A stretch of DNA of 64,000 bases from an uncultured Bacilli bacterium (GTDB lineage Bacteria > Bacillota_I > Bacilli_A > RFN20 > CAG-631), in the NCBI GenBank assembly GCA_934201705.1, contig CAKPXF010000002.1, forward strand, positions 70,733 to 134,732. The letters are read 5' to 3'. The first letter of the stretch is position 1, and every line of letters starts with the position of its first letter. This document shows positions 28,102-36,798 of the stretch, one piece after another. The notes beneath the pieces are model-generated. The model did no database searches. It saw only the letters and a list, made by a program, of their open reading frames with translations, and was not told the origin of the DNA. Position numbers and translations under genes: made by a program.

Positions 28102-28627
28102 TGGCATGGATTTGAGCTAGTAATATTGCTGCATTTGCGGCAATTGCTCCAACTATATCATCTAAAAAGCAATGACAATGCTCTTTATTATTTTGTAGTT
28201 GAAATATTTTACCGGGTTTATTAACATCTAAATTTCCAAAATTAGTTTTGCCAATTGCCCCATAATCTCCACAAATTGACAAAGCAATACTTTCATCAAT
28301 TCCAAATAAGCCAATATCAGAAAGTAAAATAGAATTAAGAGGTTCATCAAAAATATGCTTTTCCGCACATACATCAACATTTATTGCAAATAAAATTGCA
28401 TGAAATGTTTCTCTCTTTTTTAAAATTCTTAATATTGCATCATTGCATTCTTCAATTGTTAAATTGCTTATATATTTGCATTGTGAATAATAAGCTAGAA
28501 TTGCTAAATCATTAATAGATACATCTCTTTCTTTAAGCATTTCGATATTTATCAGTTGCATTTGCTCTTCACTATAATAATTATTTTTACTACATTTAAA
28601 GCTTTCAAGGCATTTAAGTTGTTTCAT
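28085..28627 (-). CDS. Phosphatidylglycerophosphatase A-family protein (YutG-like)
   Basis: A protein of about 180 aa of the PgpA/YutG family, which removes phosphate from phosphatidylglycerophosphate or a related substrate. Signatures are IGLFGID near the middle, GAIGKTNFG, DVNKPGKI and the C-terminal FLDDIVGAIAANAA with the acidic pair. AGGTGA ten bases upstream supports ATG 28627 over the ATG at 28666. The 3' end overlaps the ferredoxin gene tail to tail. Confidence 0.82.
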   Translation of the reverse strand: MKQLKCLESFKCSKNNYYSEEQMQLINIEMLKERDVSINDLAILAYYSQCKYISNLTIEECNDAILRILKKRETFHAILFAINVDVCAEKHIFDEPLNSILLSDIGLFGIDESIALSICGDYGAIGKTNFGNLDVNKPGKIFQLQNNKEHCHCFLDDIVGAIAANAAILLAQIHATNDCL

Positions 28628-28660
28628 AGTATAAATTTCACCTAAATAATTATATGAAAT

Positions 28661-28688
28661 AATCATCTTTTAGATGATTTTTATTTTA
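28661..28688 (+). terminator. Small hairpin with T-rich tail upstream of gpmI
   Basis: AATCATC (28661-28667) and GATGATT (28673-28679) form a 7-bp stem followed by T-rich sequence. It could stop transcription coming through from the trpS run before gpmI. No gene ends right here on the plus strand, so the assignment is tentative. Confidence 0.4.
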
Positions 28689-28726
28689 AGTTGTTCTATA
28701 ATAATATTGGTTTGGAGGTAATTATT

Positions 28727-30301
28727 ATGAAAAAACCTATTTTATTAGTTGTTATGGATGGCGTTGGATTTTCAAAAACAGGACTTGGCGATGCTGTAAG
28801 CCTTGCAAACACACCAACACTTGATTATTTATTAAAAAATTATCCTAATGTTAAATTAAAAGCTCATGGAAGTGCTGTTGGACTTCCAACTGATGATGAT
28901 ATGGGAAATTCAGAGGTTGGCCACAATGCTTTAGGCTGTGGACAAATATATTCACAAGGGGCTAAATTAGTTAATGAATCAATTGTTTCAAAGAAGATTT
29001 ATGAATCTACTTCTTGGAAGGAAGTAGTTAATAACGTTAAAGAGCATGATTCAACATTACATTTTATTGGCTTATTATCTGATGGTAATGTTCACTCAAA
29101 TATTTCTCATTTAATTGCTATGCTTAAAGAAGCAAAGGATGAAAATATTAAAAAAGTAAGAATCCATATTTTACTTGATGGACGTGATGTTCCAGCAACT
29201 AGTGCTTTAACATATGTTGATGAACTAGAAGATGTTTTAAAATCTTTAAATGATGGCACAGTTGACTATAAAATTGCATCAGGTGGCGGAAGAATGAAAA
29301 TTACAATGGATCGTTATCAAGCTAACTGGAAAATGGTTGAAGATGGCTGGAAAACTCATGTTTTAGGTGAAGGAAGGATGTTTACTTCAGCAAGAGAAGC
29401 TATTGAAACTTATAGAAAAGAAATTGATGGCGTAATTGACCAAGATTTGCCTGCATTTGTAATTTCTTCAAATGACAAGCCTGTTGGAAAAATAGTTGAT
29501 AATGATTCGGTTATCTTATTTAATTTTAGAGGCGATAGAGCTCTTGAAATAACAATGGCATTTGATCAAAAAGACTTTGATAAATTTGATAGAAAGTATT
29601 ATCCAAATGTTGTTTATGCTGGTATTTTACAATATGATGGCGATTTACAATTGCCTAAGAGATTCTTAGTAAATCCACCAGAGATTCATAATACTATGAC
29701 AGAAGTAATGGTTGCTAACAATATTAATGAATACGCTATTAGTGAAACTCAAAAATTTGGACATGTTACATATTTCTGGAATGGTAATCGTTCAGAAAAG
29801 TTTTCTGAAAAATTGGAAACATATGTTGAAGTTCCAAGTGATAAGGTTTCATTTGATGAAAGACCTTGGATGAAATCAGCTGAAATTACAGATAAATTAA
29901 TTGAGGCATTAAAATCTCATAAGTATCAATTCTTAAGAGTTAATTATCCAAATGGTGATATGGTAGGACATACAGGTTCATTACCTGCAACAATTTGTGC
30001 TATGGAAGCATTAGATTTATCTCTTACTCGTTTACTTAAGGTTTGCAAAGAAGAAGGATACACTCTTTTAGTAACTGCTGATCATGGCAATGCTGATGAA
30101 ATGCTAGAAAAGAACAAAAAAGGTGAAATTCAAGTAAGAACAGCTCACTCTTTAAATCCAGTTCCATTTATCATTGTTGATGATGATAATCATTATGAAT
30201 TTGAGGAAGGTAATTATGGTTTAGCAAATGTTGCTCCAACAATTGTTAAAATGATGGGGCTACAAATTCCTACATGTTGGGAAAAGCCAATGATAAAATA
30301 A
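28727..30301 (+). CDS. gpmI: 2,3-bisphosphoglycerate-independent phosphoglycerate mutase
   Basis: Glycolytic enzyme that interconverts 3- and 2-phosphoglycerate with two Mn ions. MDGVG near the start gives the first metal ligand, DDDMGNSEVGH carries the phosphorylated Ser (about 60-65), and LLDGRDVPATSA, FNFRGDRALEIT, NYPNGDMVGHTG and VTADHGNADEM complete the active site. Length is about 524 aa, slightly above the usual 510. GGAGG at 28714-28718 fixes the start at 28727; an upstream ATG at 28691 precedes that site. It is followed by a good terminator, so it is a single-gene unit. Confidence 0.96.
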   Translation: MKKPILLVVMDGVGFSKTGLGDAVSLANTPTLDYLLKNYPNVKLKAHGSAVGLPTDDDMGNSEVGHNALGCGQIYSQGAKLVNESIVSKKIYESTSWKEVVNNVKEHDSTLHFIGLLSDGNVHSNISHLIAMLKEAKDENIKKVRIHILLDGRDVPATSALTYVDELEDVLKSLNDGTVDYKIASGGGRMKITMDRYQANWKMVEDGWKTHVLGEGRMFTSAREAIETYRKEIDGVIDQDLPAFVISSNDKPVGKIVDNDSVILFNFRGDRALEITMAFDQKDFDKFDRKYYPNVVYAGILQYDGDLQLPKRFLVNPPEIHNTMTEVMVANNINEYAISETQKFGHVTYFWNGNRSEKFSEKLETYVEVPSDKVSFDERPWMKSAEITDKLIEALKSHKYQFLRVNYPNGDMVGHTGSLPATICAMEALDLSLTRLLKVCKEEGYTLLVTADHGNADEMLEKNKKGEIQVRTAHSLNPVPFIIVDDDNHYEFEEGNYGLANVAPTIVKMMGLQIPTCWEKPMIK

Positions 30302-30319
30302 AAATATATTAATTACAAT

Positions 30320-30352
30320 AAGACACTGCTATGGTGTCTTTTAATTTTTTTT
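30320..30352 (+). terminator. Terminator of gpmI
   Basis: AAGACAC (30320-30326) pairs with GTGTCTT (30334-30340), followed by TTAATTTTTTTT. Confidence 0.85.
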
Positions 30353-30475
30353 GAGAGCATTCATTATTTTGGCTATAACTTTTTAACTTTTTTTGGAAAA
30401 ACCCCCTAAATAAGCCATTAATAAACTTTTTGATTAAAAATAATTCATCATTTTGGTTATTATTATTAATTTTTT

Positions 30476-30505
30476 TTGATTTAAATATCTATGTTTTGGT
30501 AAAAT
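30476..30505 (+). promoter_or_regulatory. Promoter of the second glycan locus
   Basis: TTGATT (30476-30481), an 18-bp spacer and TAAAAT (30500-30505) lie 43 bp before the ATG at 30549. The rest of the 200-bp gap after the gpmI terminator is AT-rich without other clear signals. Confidence 0.6.
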
Positions 30506-30548
30506 TAATATGTAAGAAATCGCTTTTTAAGCAAGAAAGGACAAATAT

Positions 30549-33398
30549 ATGAAAAAACTAAAATTATTATCTGTTTTTATGTTAATAGCCTCATCAGCTA
30601 TGCTTATTGCTTCAAATGCTAAAGAATTAAATGCATTAGATGGTAAGGTTGAAACTTCTACAATTGAGGCTTGGAAATTTGCAGGTGGTTGGGAAACTAC
30701 AACTTCTTATACAAATGATGGGGCAATGGTTGTAATACCTGGTGCTAGTAGTAAAGGAGCAAGTGAGGCTTGGAAATATTCAACAACAATTCCAAATGAT
30801 TCTATGATGTCTCCTTCATTCTCTTTAAAGAATAACGAAAAAATAGCTATTGAAATATCTGCTAAGTTATTTGATAATGATGGAAATACAATATCTAAAT
30901 CTCAAAATTCTGATGCTTTAGATATTTATGTTTATAGTAAAGTAGGGGACGCTCAACTTGGAATGTTAAGAATTTGGACATCTTCAGGTGGTGCAACTAA
31001 TGGCGACCATAGCTTTAATTTATATGGTAATAACTGGGATAATTATTCAAGTGGCTCTTGGATTAAAGGAAGAGCAACAGCTGATTCATCATTTATTATT
31101 CAATTTGATAAAGATAATTTCTTTTCATCATATGTTGGTGGACAAGATGGATTAGTATGCCTTGATAATAGAAATCAAGCTTTACTTAATCACATAAACA
31201 ATAACGTAAAAAATGCCGATGAAATTTATTTTAAAATTTGTGGTGAAAATGGCTTTACAAATGATACTGAAATTACAGTTAAATCAATAAACTCGCAATC
31301 ACTTGCTAACAGTGATGGATGCTTTACAGATACTATAGCTCCAAAATTTAATAATGAAGCAGTAAGTAGTACATTAAATATTAATGAAGAATACACAATT
31401 CCTACAACAGCTTTTGATTTATTATCTAATGTAACATATAGTGTTACTTATAATGGAAATGAAATTGAAGGAAAAACATTTACTCCAACTAAAGCTGGAA
31501 ATAATGTGGTAACTTTAAACGCTAAGGATTCTGCTAACAATGTTGCAAGTAAGGATTTAGAATTTGAAGTAGTAAGTGATATCAAAGCTCCAGAAATTAC
31601 TGCAACACCATCAATTAACAATCAAACTATTAATTATTTTACTAATTTAGTATTCGATAATGTAACATATGTTGATGAAACAAATGCTGCTACAAGCGTT
31701 TTAAAAATTTATAAAAATAATGAAGAATTTGCAACTTTGAATAAAAATGAAGAAAATAAGTTTACTTACTTTGTTGGTAGTGAATTTGAAGGCGGAGAAT
31801 ATGAATTTGTTTATGAAGTTACAAATTCAGCAGGCACAACTACATCTAATAAGATAAAGGCTACATTTACTTTAGAAGCCTTAAATGTTCCTTCATTTGT
31901 AACTCCAAGTGCAACTAATATGATAGCTGATTACGTAGATGAAGGTATTAGACTACGCAGTAGTGTTAATTTTAAGGAATTTGGTTTTGGCGAATTTGAT
32001 GTAGAAGAGGGAATCGATGTTAAATTTATTGTTAATCAATTAACAAAGAATAATCAAACAAATGAAACTAATTATGTTAATTTAATTTTTACAAATAAGG
32101 ATGATAGTAATTATAAGGTAATGTATCGTGTATGGGTAGGACATGATGGTGCTGATAGACCAACAAATGTCTATATTTCATATGATGGTGAAAATTATAA
32201 AGATATTACTGATACTGGTTGGATTTCACGTAACGTTGATGGTGTTGCTGGTAAGTATCACATGTTATTTAATCTTGAAGAAACTTTCCAAGGTGAAAGA
32301 AATAGTGGTGTTCAAAGAGTTGACAATGCTTATGATGAATTAGTAAAATTCTTTGAAGCAGCTCCTTCTACAATTTATAATATTGCTTTAGAAGAATCAT
32401 TCTTAAATGCTGGAGAAGTAAGCAATTTTGAAATGATTTTAACTGAATTAAATGGTCAAAGCTTTGCTTCTCCAATTACTTGGAATGATACATATTTAAA
32501 GGTAAAAACAGCCATTCCTGAAAAAATTGCTCTTAATGAAACTTTAAATATAAAAGCATATGCTAAAGATATAAATGGAGCTTCAATAATTCGTCTTGAT
32601 GTAACTACACCAAATAACCAAACTTCATCAGTTGACTTTGAAAATGGTTTAGTAAGCTATACATTTGCAGAACTTGGAAATTATAAACTAAAGGTTGTTG
32701 CAACTGGCACTACTAGCAAAGAAGTAGTAGAAGAATTTAATGTTGTATGTAAAAGTTCAATTGCTGATTTAACAATTGAATTAAAGGAGTCATATAAAGA
32801 AACTTATTCTTTACAAGACGAAATTACAATTATTGAAGCAACTTATAGCGATAATGTAGTAAGTAAAGAAATTATTATTAAAACTCCTTCAAATGAAGAA
32901 GTGAATGTTAATGCTTTAGATAAATATAAATTTACAAAGCCTGGAATATATACAATTACTTATATTGCTAAAGATGATGCAAAGCCTGTAAATAATGAAA
33001 CAAGTAAAACAATTACAATTAATGTTCCAGATACTCAAAAACCAGTAGTTGAAGTGGATGTTAATGATACATATGCTATTAATAGCAAGGTAACATTGAA
33101 TGTTAAAGTAACTGATGATAGCGATTATGATGTTACTGTAACATTAACTAAACCTGATAATAATAGTGTTAAATTAACAGGTTCAAATAATAACTACGAA
33201 TTTGAAGCAAATGCAACTGGAAAATATGTTGTTAAGGTTGTTGTTGAAGATATTTATGGAAATAAAGAAACAACAACAAAGGAAATAACAGTTAATGAAG
33301 AAAGTAAAAAAGGTTGTAAGGGTGAAATAGCAACTACTATGTCTTTAATCGCCACTTTAGGAGCACTAATTATTTTAAAAAAATCAAAAAAACAATAA
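30549..33398 (+). CDS. Large surface protein with Ig-like domains and a Gly-Cys C-terminal anchor
   Basis: The 949-aa protein has a Sec signal peptide (about 1-28, no lipobox). Two jelly-roll-like regions rich in Trp and Gly (about 35-255 and 450-640) look like carbohydrate-binding modules. Ig-like modules of the surface-adhesin type lie between and after them (about 260-345, 345-440, 650-735, 740-830, 835-920). The end reads KKGCKGEI, then a hydrophobic helix and KKSKKQ, a sorting-like tail without LPXTG. GAAAGGA precedes the ATG. The stop is 9 bp from the first lipoprotein glycosidase, so they probably act on the same glycan. Confidence 0.8.
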   Translation: MKKLKLLSVFMLIASSAMLIASNAKELNALDGKVETSTIEAWKFAGGWETTTSYTNDGAMVVIPGASSKGASEAWKYSTTIPNDSMMSPSFSLKNNEKIAIEISAKLFDNDGNTISKSQNSDALDIYVYSKVGDAQLGMLRIWTSSGGATNGDHSFNLYGNNWDNYSSGSWIKGRATADSSFIIQFDKDNFFSSYVGGQDGLVCLDNRNQALLNHINNNVKNADEIYFKICGENGFTNDTEITVKSINSQSLANSDGCFTDTIAPKFNNEAVSSTLNINEEYTIPTTAFDLLSNVTYSVTYNGNEIEGKTFTPTKAGNNVVTLNAKDSANNVASKDLEFEVVSDIKAPEITATPSINNQTINYFTNLVFDNVTYVDETNAATSVLKIYKNNEEFATLNKNEENKFTYFVGSEFEGGEYEFVYEVTNSAGTTTSNKIKATFTLEALNVPSFVTPSATNMIADYVDEGIRLRSSVNFKEFGFGEFDVEEGIDVKFIVNQLTKNNQTNETNYVNLIFTNKDDSNYKVMYRVWVGHDGADRPTNVYISYDGENYKDITDTGWISRNVDGVAGKYHMLFNLEETFQGERNSGVQRVDNAYDELVKFFEAAPSTIYNIALEESFLNAGEVSNFEMILTELNGQSFASPITWNDTYLKVKTAIPEKIALNETLNIKAYAKDINGASIIRLDVTTPNNQTSSVDFENGLVSYTFAELGNYKLKVVATGTTSKEVVEEFNVVCKSSIADLTIELKESYKETYSLQDEITIIEATYSDNVVSKEIIIKTPSNEEVNVNALDKYKFTKPGIYTITYIAKDDAKPVNNETSKTITINVPDTQKPVVEVDVNDTYAINSKVTLNVKVTDDSDYDVTVTLTKPDNNSVKLTGSNNNYEFEANATGKYVVKVVVEDIYGNKETTTKEITVNEESKKGCKGEIATTMSLIATLGALIILKKSKKQ

Positions 33399-33407
33399 TG
33401 GGGTGAA

Positions 33408-35129
33408 ATGATGTTAAGATCCAAAAAAAAATCATTATTATTAATGGTTATACTTATGAGTGCCTGTACTAATACTAATAATAGTGAAAGTGAAATAAAC
33501 AATAGCTCAAGTGAAGAAAGCTCTTCTTCTTTCATAGATAGTGATAAACAAAATCCTATCTATGATGGAAGTGATGTTTTAGTTTCTAAAATTGTAACTA
33601 ATGATTATGGCTCACATATTCAAGTAAATAATGAAGATTTTCTCTATATTGGCAGTCAAATAAGAGTAGATGCTTTTATGAATTGTGATAAATTTAGCTA
33701 TGATCAAATAGAAATGCTATTTCAAGAAGCTAAAAAATTAAATGTAAATTGTGTCCAAATTCCAATTGAATGGTCTAAAATGGAGCTTGATGAGGACAAA
33801 TTTGATTATACATATTTACATACAATGATGTCATTTGCTAATAAATATGATTTAAAAATTGAATTTTTATGGTTTGGTACTAATATGTGTGGAGATACTC
33901 ATTCATTTACTGTTCCAAATTACATTTTAAAGGATGGTAAGACTTATCCAAAGTTTGATGCTTTAAGAACTGGCGAGTATTGGAATTATTATGGCATTAT
34001 GTGGTTTTTAGATTTTGATAATGAAAACTTGATTAAAAGGGAAACAAATGCAGTTAGCAAAATGATGGATTATATTTATGAATATGATTCAACTCATGGA
34101 GCTAAAAAGCCTGTAATTGGTATTCAAGTTTTAAATGAACCAGATATTTTTGTAAGATGGCGTAGTGTTGATAAAAATGTATTATCAAGAGTAACTAATG
34201 AAAGAATTAGTGAAGAGGAAGGATATAATAAAATTTGCAATTCCTTAAATGCTATTGGAAAAACTATAAAAAGTAGCAAATATAAAGTATATACAAGAGT
34301 TAATTTTGCTACCTCAACAGCTAGTGATTCATTACATTTAGGAAATGGTATTTATAATGGAAATGAAGTAAAGGATGCTCCATATTTTGTTAAAAAAATA
34401 CAAGAACTAGAGGGCATTGATATCGTTGGTGATGATGCTTATACTTCAAGTGTTAAAAACATTAAGGGTATATCAAGCATGTTTGCTACAAAAATGAATA
34501 GTAACTTTAGTCATATTGCTGAAAATGATGGTAATTATGCTAATACTGCTTCATTAATACTTGCTTCCATTTCTCAACATGGTGGTTATTCAATTTATGA
34601 TTTAATAACTTCTCCTTTTTTCGCAAGTAATAATTCAGCTAATATTGATCAAGGTATTATGCAATTTACTGATAATACATATACTAGCTTTAAATATAAA
34701 AATCATTATGAAGAAACATCTTCAATTATTAAAGGCTTAAAGGAGGTTTATCATCTAGTTTACAACGTAAATAATACTAATTTTGCTTGCTTTAATATTA
34801 AAAATGATTATGCAAGTAAGGAGGCTAGTCAAGTAATTAATACTGAAAATGTAGCAATTAATTTTAATACAAAAACAGGTGCTATTGGCTTTGCACTTGA
34901 TAGTGGTACGCATTTAGATGTTTACTTTACAAATGATGTAACAATAAGCTTAGAAAATGCAAATATTAAAGGCATTGCTAGTGGATCATATACTAACAAA
35001 GAATTTATTAAAATTGAAGATATTTCAATCTCTAATGCTATTTCTTTAAAGAAAAACACATTATATCGCATTGATTTTGAATCATTAGGTAAGCTTACAT
35101 CAACAACTTGGGATAATATAGGAGGATAA
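33408..35129 (+). CDS. Surface lipoprotein, GH-A clan glycosidase (GH35-like), copy 1 of 3
   Basis: The 573-aa protein has a lipobox MSAC (Cys about 20) and a Ser/Glu-rich linker. The catalytic part resembles GH35 proteins of the DUF5597-type branch: a TIM barrel with IPIEWSKMELDEDKFDYTYL, FLWFGTNMCGDTH, VLNEPD as acid/base motif and HIAENDG as probable nucleophile motif, followed by a small beta domain. Beta-galactosidase activity is the family norm but is inferred here. GGGGTGA at 33400-33406 lies before ATG 33408 and 33411. First of three tandem paralogues. Confidence 0.78.
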   Translation: MMLRSKKKSLLLMVILMSACTNTNNSESEINNSSSEESSSSFIDSDKQNPIYDGSDVLVSKIVTNDYGSHIQVNNEDFLYIGSQIRVDAFMNCDKFSYDQIEMLFQEAKKLNVNCVQIPIEWSKMELDEDKFDYTYLHTMMSFANKYDLKIEFLWFGTNMCGDTHSFTVPNYILKDGKTYPKFDALRTGEYWNYYGIMWFLDFDNENLIKRETNAVSKMMDYIYEYDSTHGAKKPVIGIQVLNEPDIFVRWRSVDKNVLSRVTNERISEEEGYNKICNSLNAIGKTIKSSKYKVYTRVNFATSTASDSLHLGNGIYNGNEVKDAPYFVKKIQELEGIDIVGDDAYTSSVKNIKGISSMFATKMNSNFSHIAENDGNYANTASLILASISQHGGYSIYDLITSPFFASNNSANIDQGIMQFTDNTYTSFKYKNHYEETSSIIKGLKEVYHLVYNVNNTNFACFNIKNDYASKEASQVINTENVAINFNTKTGAIGFALDSGTHLDVYFTNDVTISLENANIKGIASGSYTNKEFIKIEDISISNAISLKKNTLYRIDFESLGKLTSTTWDNIGG

Positions 35130-35132
35130 TTT

Positions 35133-36797
35133 ATGAAAAATAATAAAAATATTTTACTTTCATGTATTTTCTTATTAACTATTTGTGGATGTAATAAAGC
35201 AAATAATTCATCTGCTAATACAAATGATGATATGATAAATCAAACTGTTTATGATGAGCCTTATAAGCAAGTAACAAATGATGGTAGTAAAACAACTATC
35301 ACTAATAGAAATAATGTTCCGCAAATAATTTTATCATCATTATTAAGAACAGATTTATTAAAAAATGCTGATTTTTTAACTCCAAAAGATATGGAGGATT
35401 ACTTTGCAATTGCTAAAGAAACCTCAATGAATACAATTGAATTATCAATAATGTGGAGTGAAATAGAGCCAACATACAATAACTACGATTTTTCATCAAT
35501 TAAGTATTATTTAGACTATGCTAAAAAGTATGATTTAAAGGTTAATATTGAATGGTATGGAAGTTTTGTTGATGGCGAAACTCATAGTGCTAATATTCCT
35601 AACTATGTAAATGAAGATATGCAAACATACCCTCTTATTATGGATATGTTTGACTATGCTAACTTTGGACGTTTAAAAATAATGGATTATACAAATGAAA
35701 AATTACTAAATAGAGAAAGTAAGGCTTTGTATGAATTAATGAATTATGTTTATACATGGAATAACGAAAATGATTTATATGATCCTGTTATTATGGTACA
35801 AATTGGCCAAGGTGTTGATAGATTTCAACGTTGGCGTGTTGATGCTTATAAAATTCTTGATGAAAATGGTTCATTAATGACGCAAGATAAAGCTTGGAGT
35901 ATTGCTAATACTTATTTAAATGCTATTGCTAAGGGCGTTAAATATTCAAAATATAAAGCATTAACAAGAGTTGAATTTTGTGAACAAAATGCAGTTGTTA
36001 ATTATGTTAGAAATATCAAGAATTTAGAGTATATTGATATTGTTTCACCAACATATTTACATGAGATATCATTAACTAAGAATGGTATTAAATCATTTAC
36101 TGATGAATATGAAAATATGTTCATTATGAATGCTGAAAATTGGGCTAATGATATTAATTTTAAACAAACGCTTGCAACATTTGGAATGGGTGGCAGTGGC
36201 TATGTTTCATACCAACTTTCATGCCCTAATTACTATCCTGAATCACCAAATGGAGCTTTATATTCACGTTATGATTGTACTAAAACAACATTGACTGAAA
36301 AGTTTAAAGAAAAGAATACTAGAGCTAGTGATAGCAAAATGATTAATGAAGCTTTAAGTAAGGCTTATGTGGCTATTGCTAATAGTAAGCGTCAAACATT
36401 TGCAACATTTGGTTTAAATAATCTAATAAATAGTAAAGAAAATGATGAAAGAATTCAAAAGATTTATTTAAATAATGGTTTATTACTTTCATATTCAAAT
36501 CCTATTGACTCTTTAGGCTATGCTGTTTTTGATAATAATTATTTATATGCTTTTTCAAGTAAAAATGCAACACTTGATATTACTAATTGCACAATTACAA
36601 TTGGTCAAAAAGGGTACTTTGATAAAAATGGAGAATGGATTAATGAAGGAAATATTTCACTTATAAACAATAGTAAGCTTGAAATGAAGGCAAATGATGT
36701 TTATCGTGTTAGAATTGCTAATATAAATGAATTACCATCTTCAACTACTTTAAAGGATGATGGTTATTTATCTACACTTGATAGTATAAGAGGGTAA
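35133..36797 (+). CDS. Surface lipoprotein, GH35-like paralogue 2, probable pseudo-enzyme
   Basis: The protein has 554 aa and a lipobox CGC (Cys20). It aligns throughout with its two neighbours (LSIMWSEIEPTYNNYDF, VNIEWYGSFVDGETH, DRFQRWRVD). At the acid/base position, where the neighbours have VLNEPD and VHNEAD, this copy has QIGQGVD, so the catalytic Asn-Glu pair is replaced by Gly-Gln. The nucleophile region keeps a Glu (NAENWAND). It may therefore bind but not cleave its sugar, or use another mechanism. The reading frame is intact and preceded by GGAGG within the end of copy 1, which argues for a selected function. Confidence 0.75.
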   Translation: MKNNKNILLSCIFLLTICGCNKANNSSANTNDDMINQTVYDEPYKQVTNDGSKTTITNRNNVPQIILSSLLRTDLLKNADFLTPKDMEDYFAIAKETSMNTIELSIMWSEIEPTYNNYDFSSIKYYLDYAKKYDLKVNIEWYGSFVDGETHSANIPNYVNEDMQTYPLIMDMFDYANFGRLKIMDYTNEKLLNRESKALYELMNYVYTWNNENDLYDPVIMVQIGQGVDRFQRWRVDAYKILDENGSLMTQDKAWSIANTYLNAIAKGVKYSKYKALTRVEFCEQNAVVNYVRNIKNLEYIDIVSPTYLHEISLTKNGIKSFTDEYENMFIMNAENWANDINFKQTLATFGMGGSGYVSYQLSCPNYYPESPNGALYSRYDCTKTTLTEKFKEKNTRASDSKMINEALSKAYVAIANSKRQTFATFGLNNLINSKENDERIQKIYLNNGLLLSYSNPIDSLGYAVFDNNYLYAFSSKNATLDITNCTITIGQKGYFDKNGEWINEGNISLINNSKLEMKANDVYRVRIANINELPSSTTLKDDGYLSTLDSIRG

Positions 36798-36798
36798 T

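Noticed and set aside
30549..33398. Sortase LPXTG anchor on the 949-aa protein
   Set aside because: No LPXTG-like motif precedes the C-terminal helix; the tail is KKGCKGEI instead.
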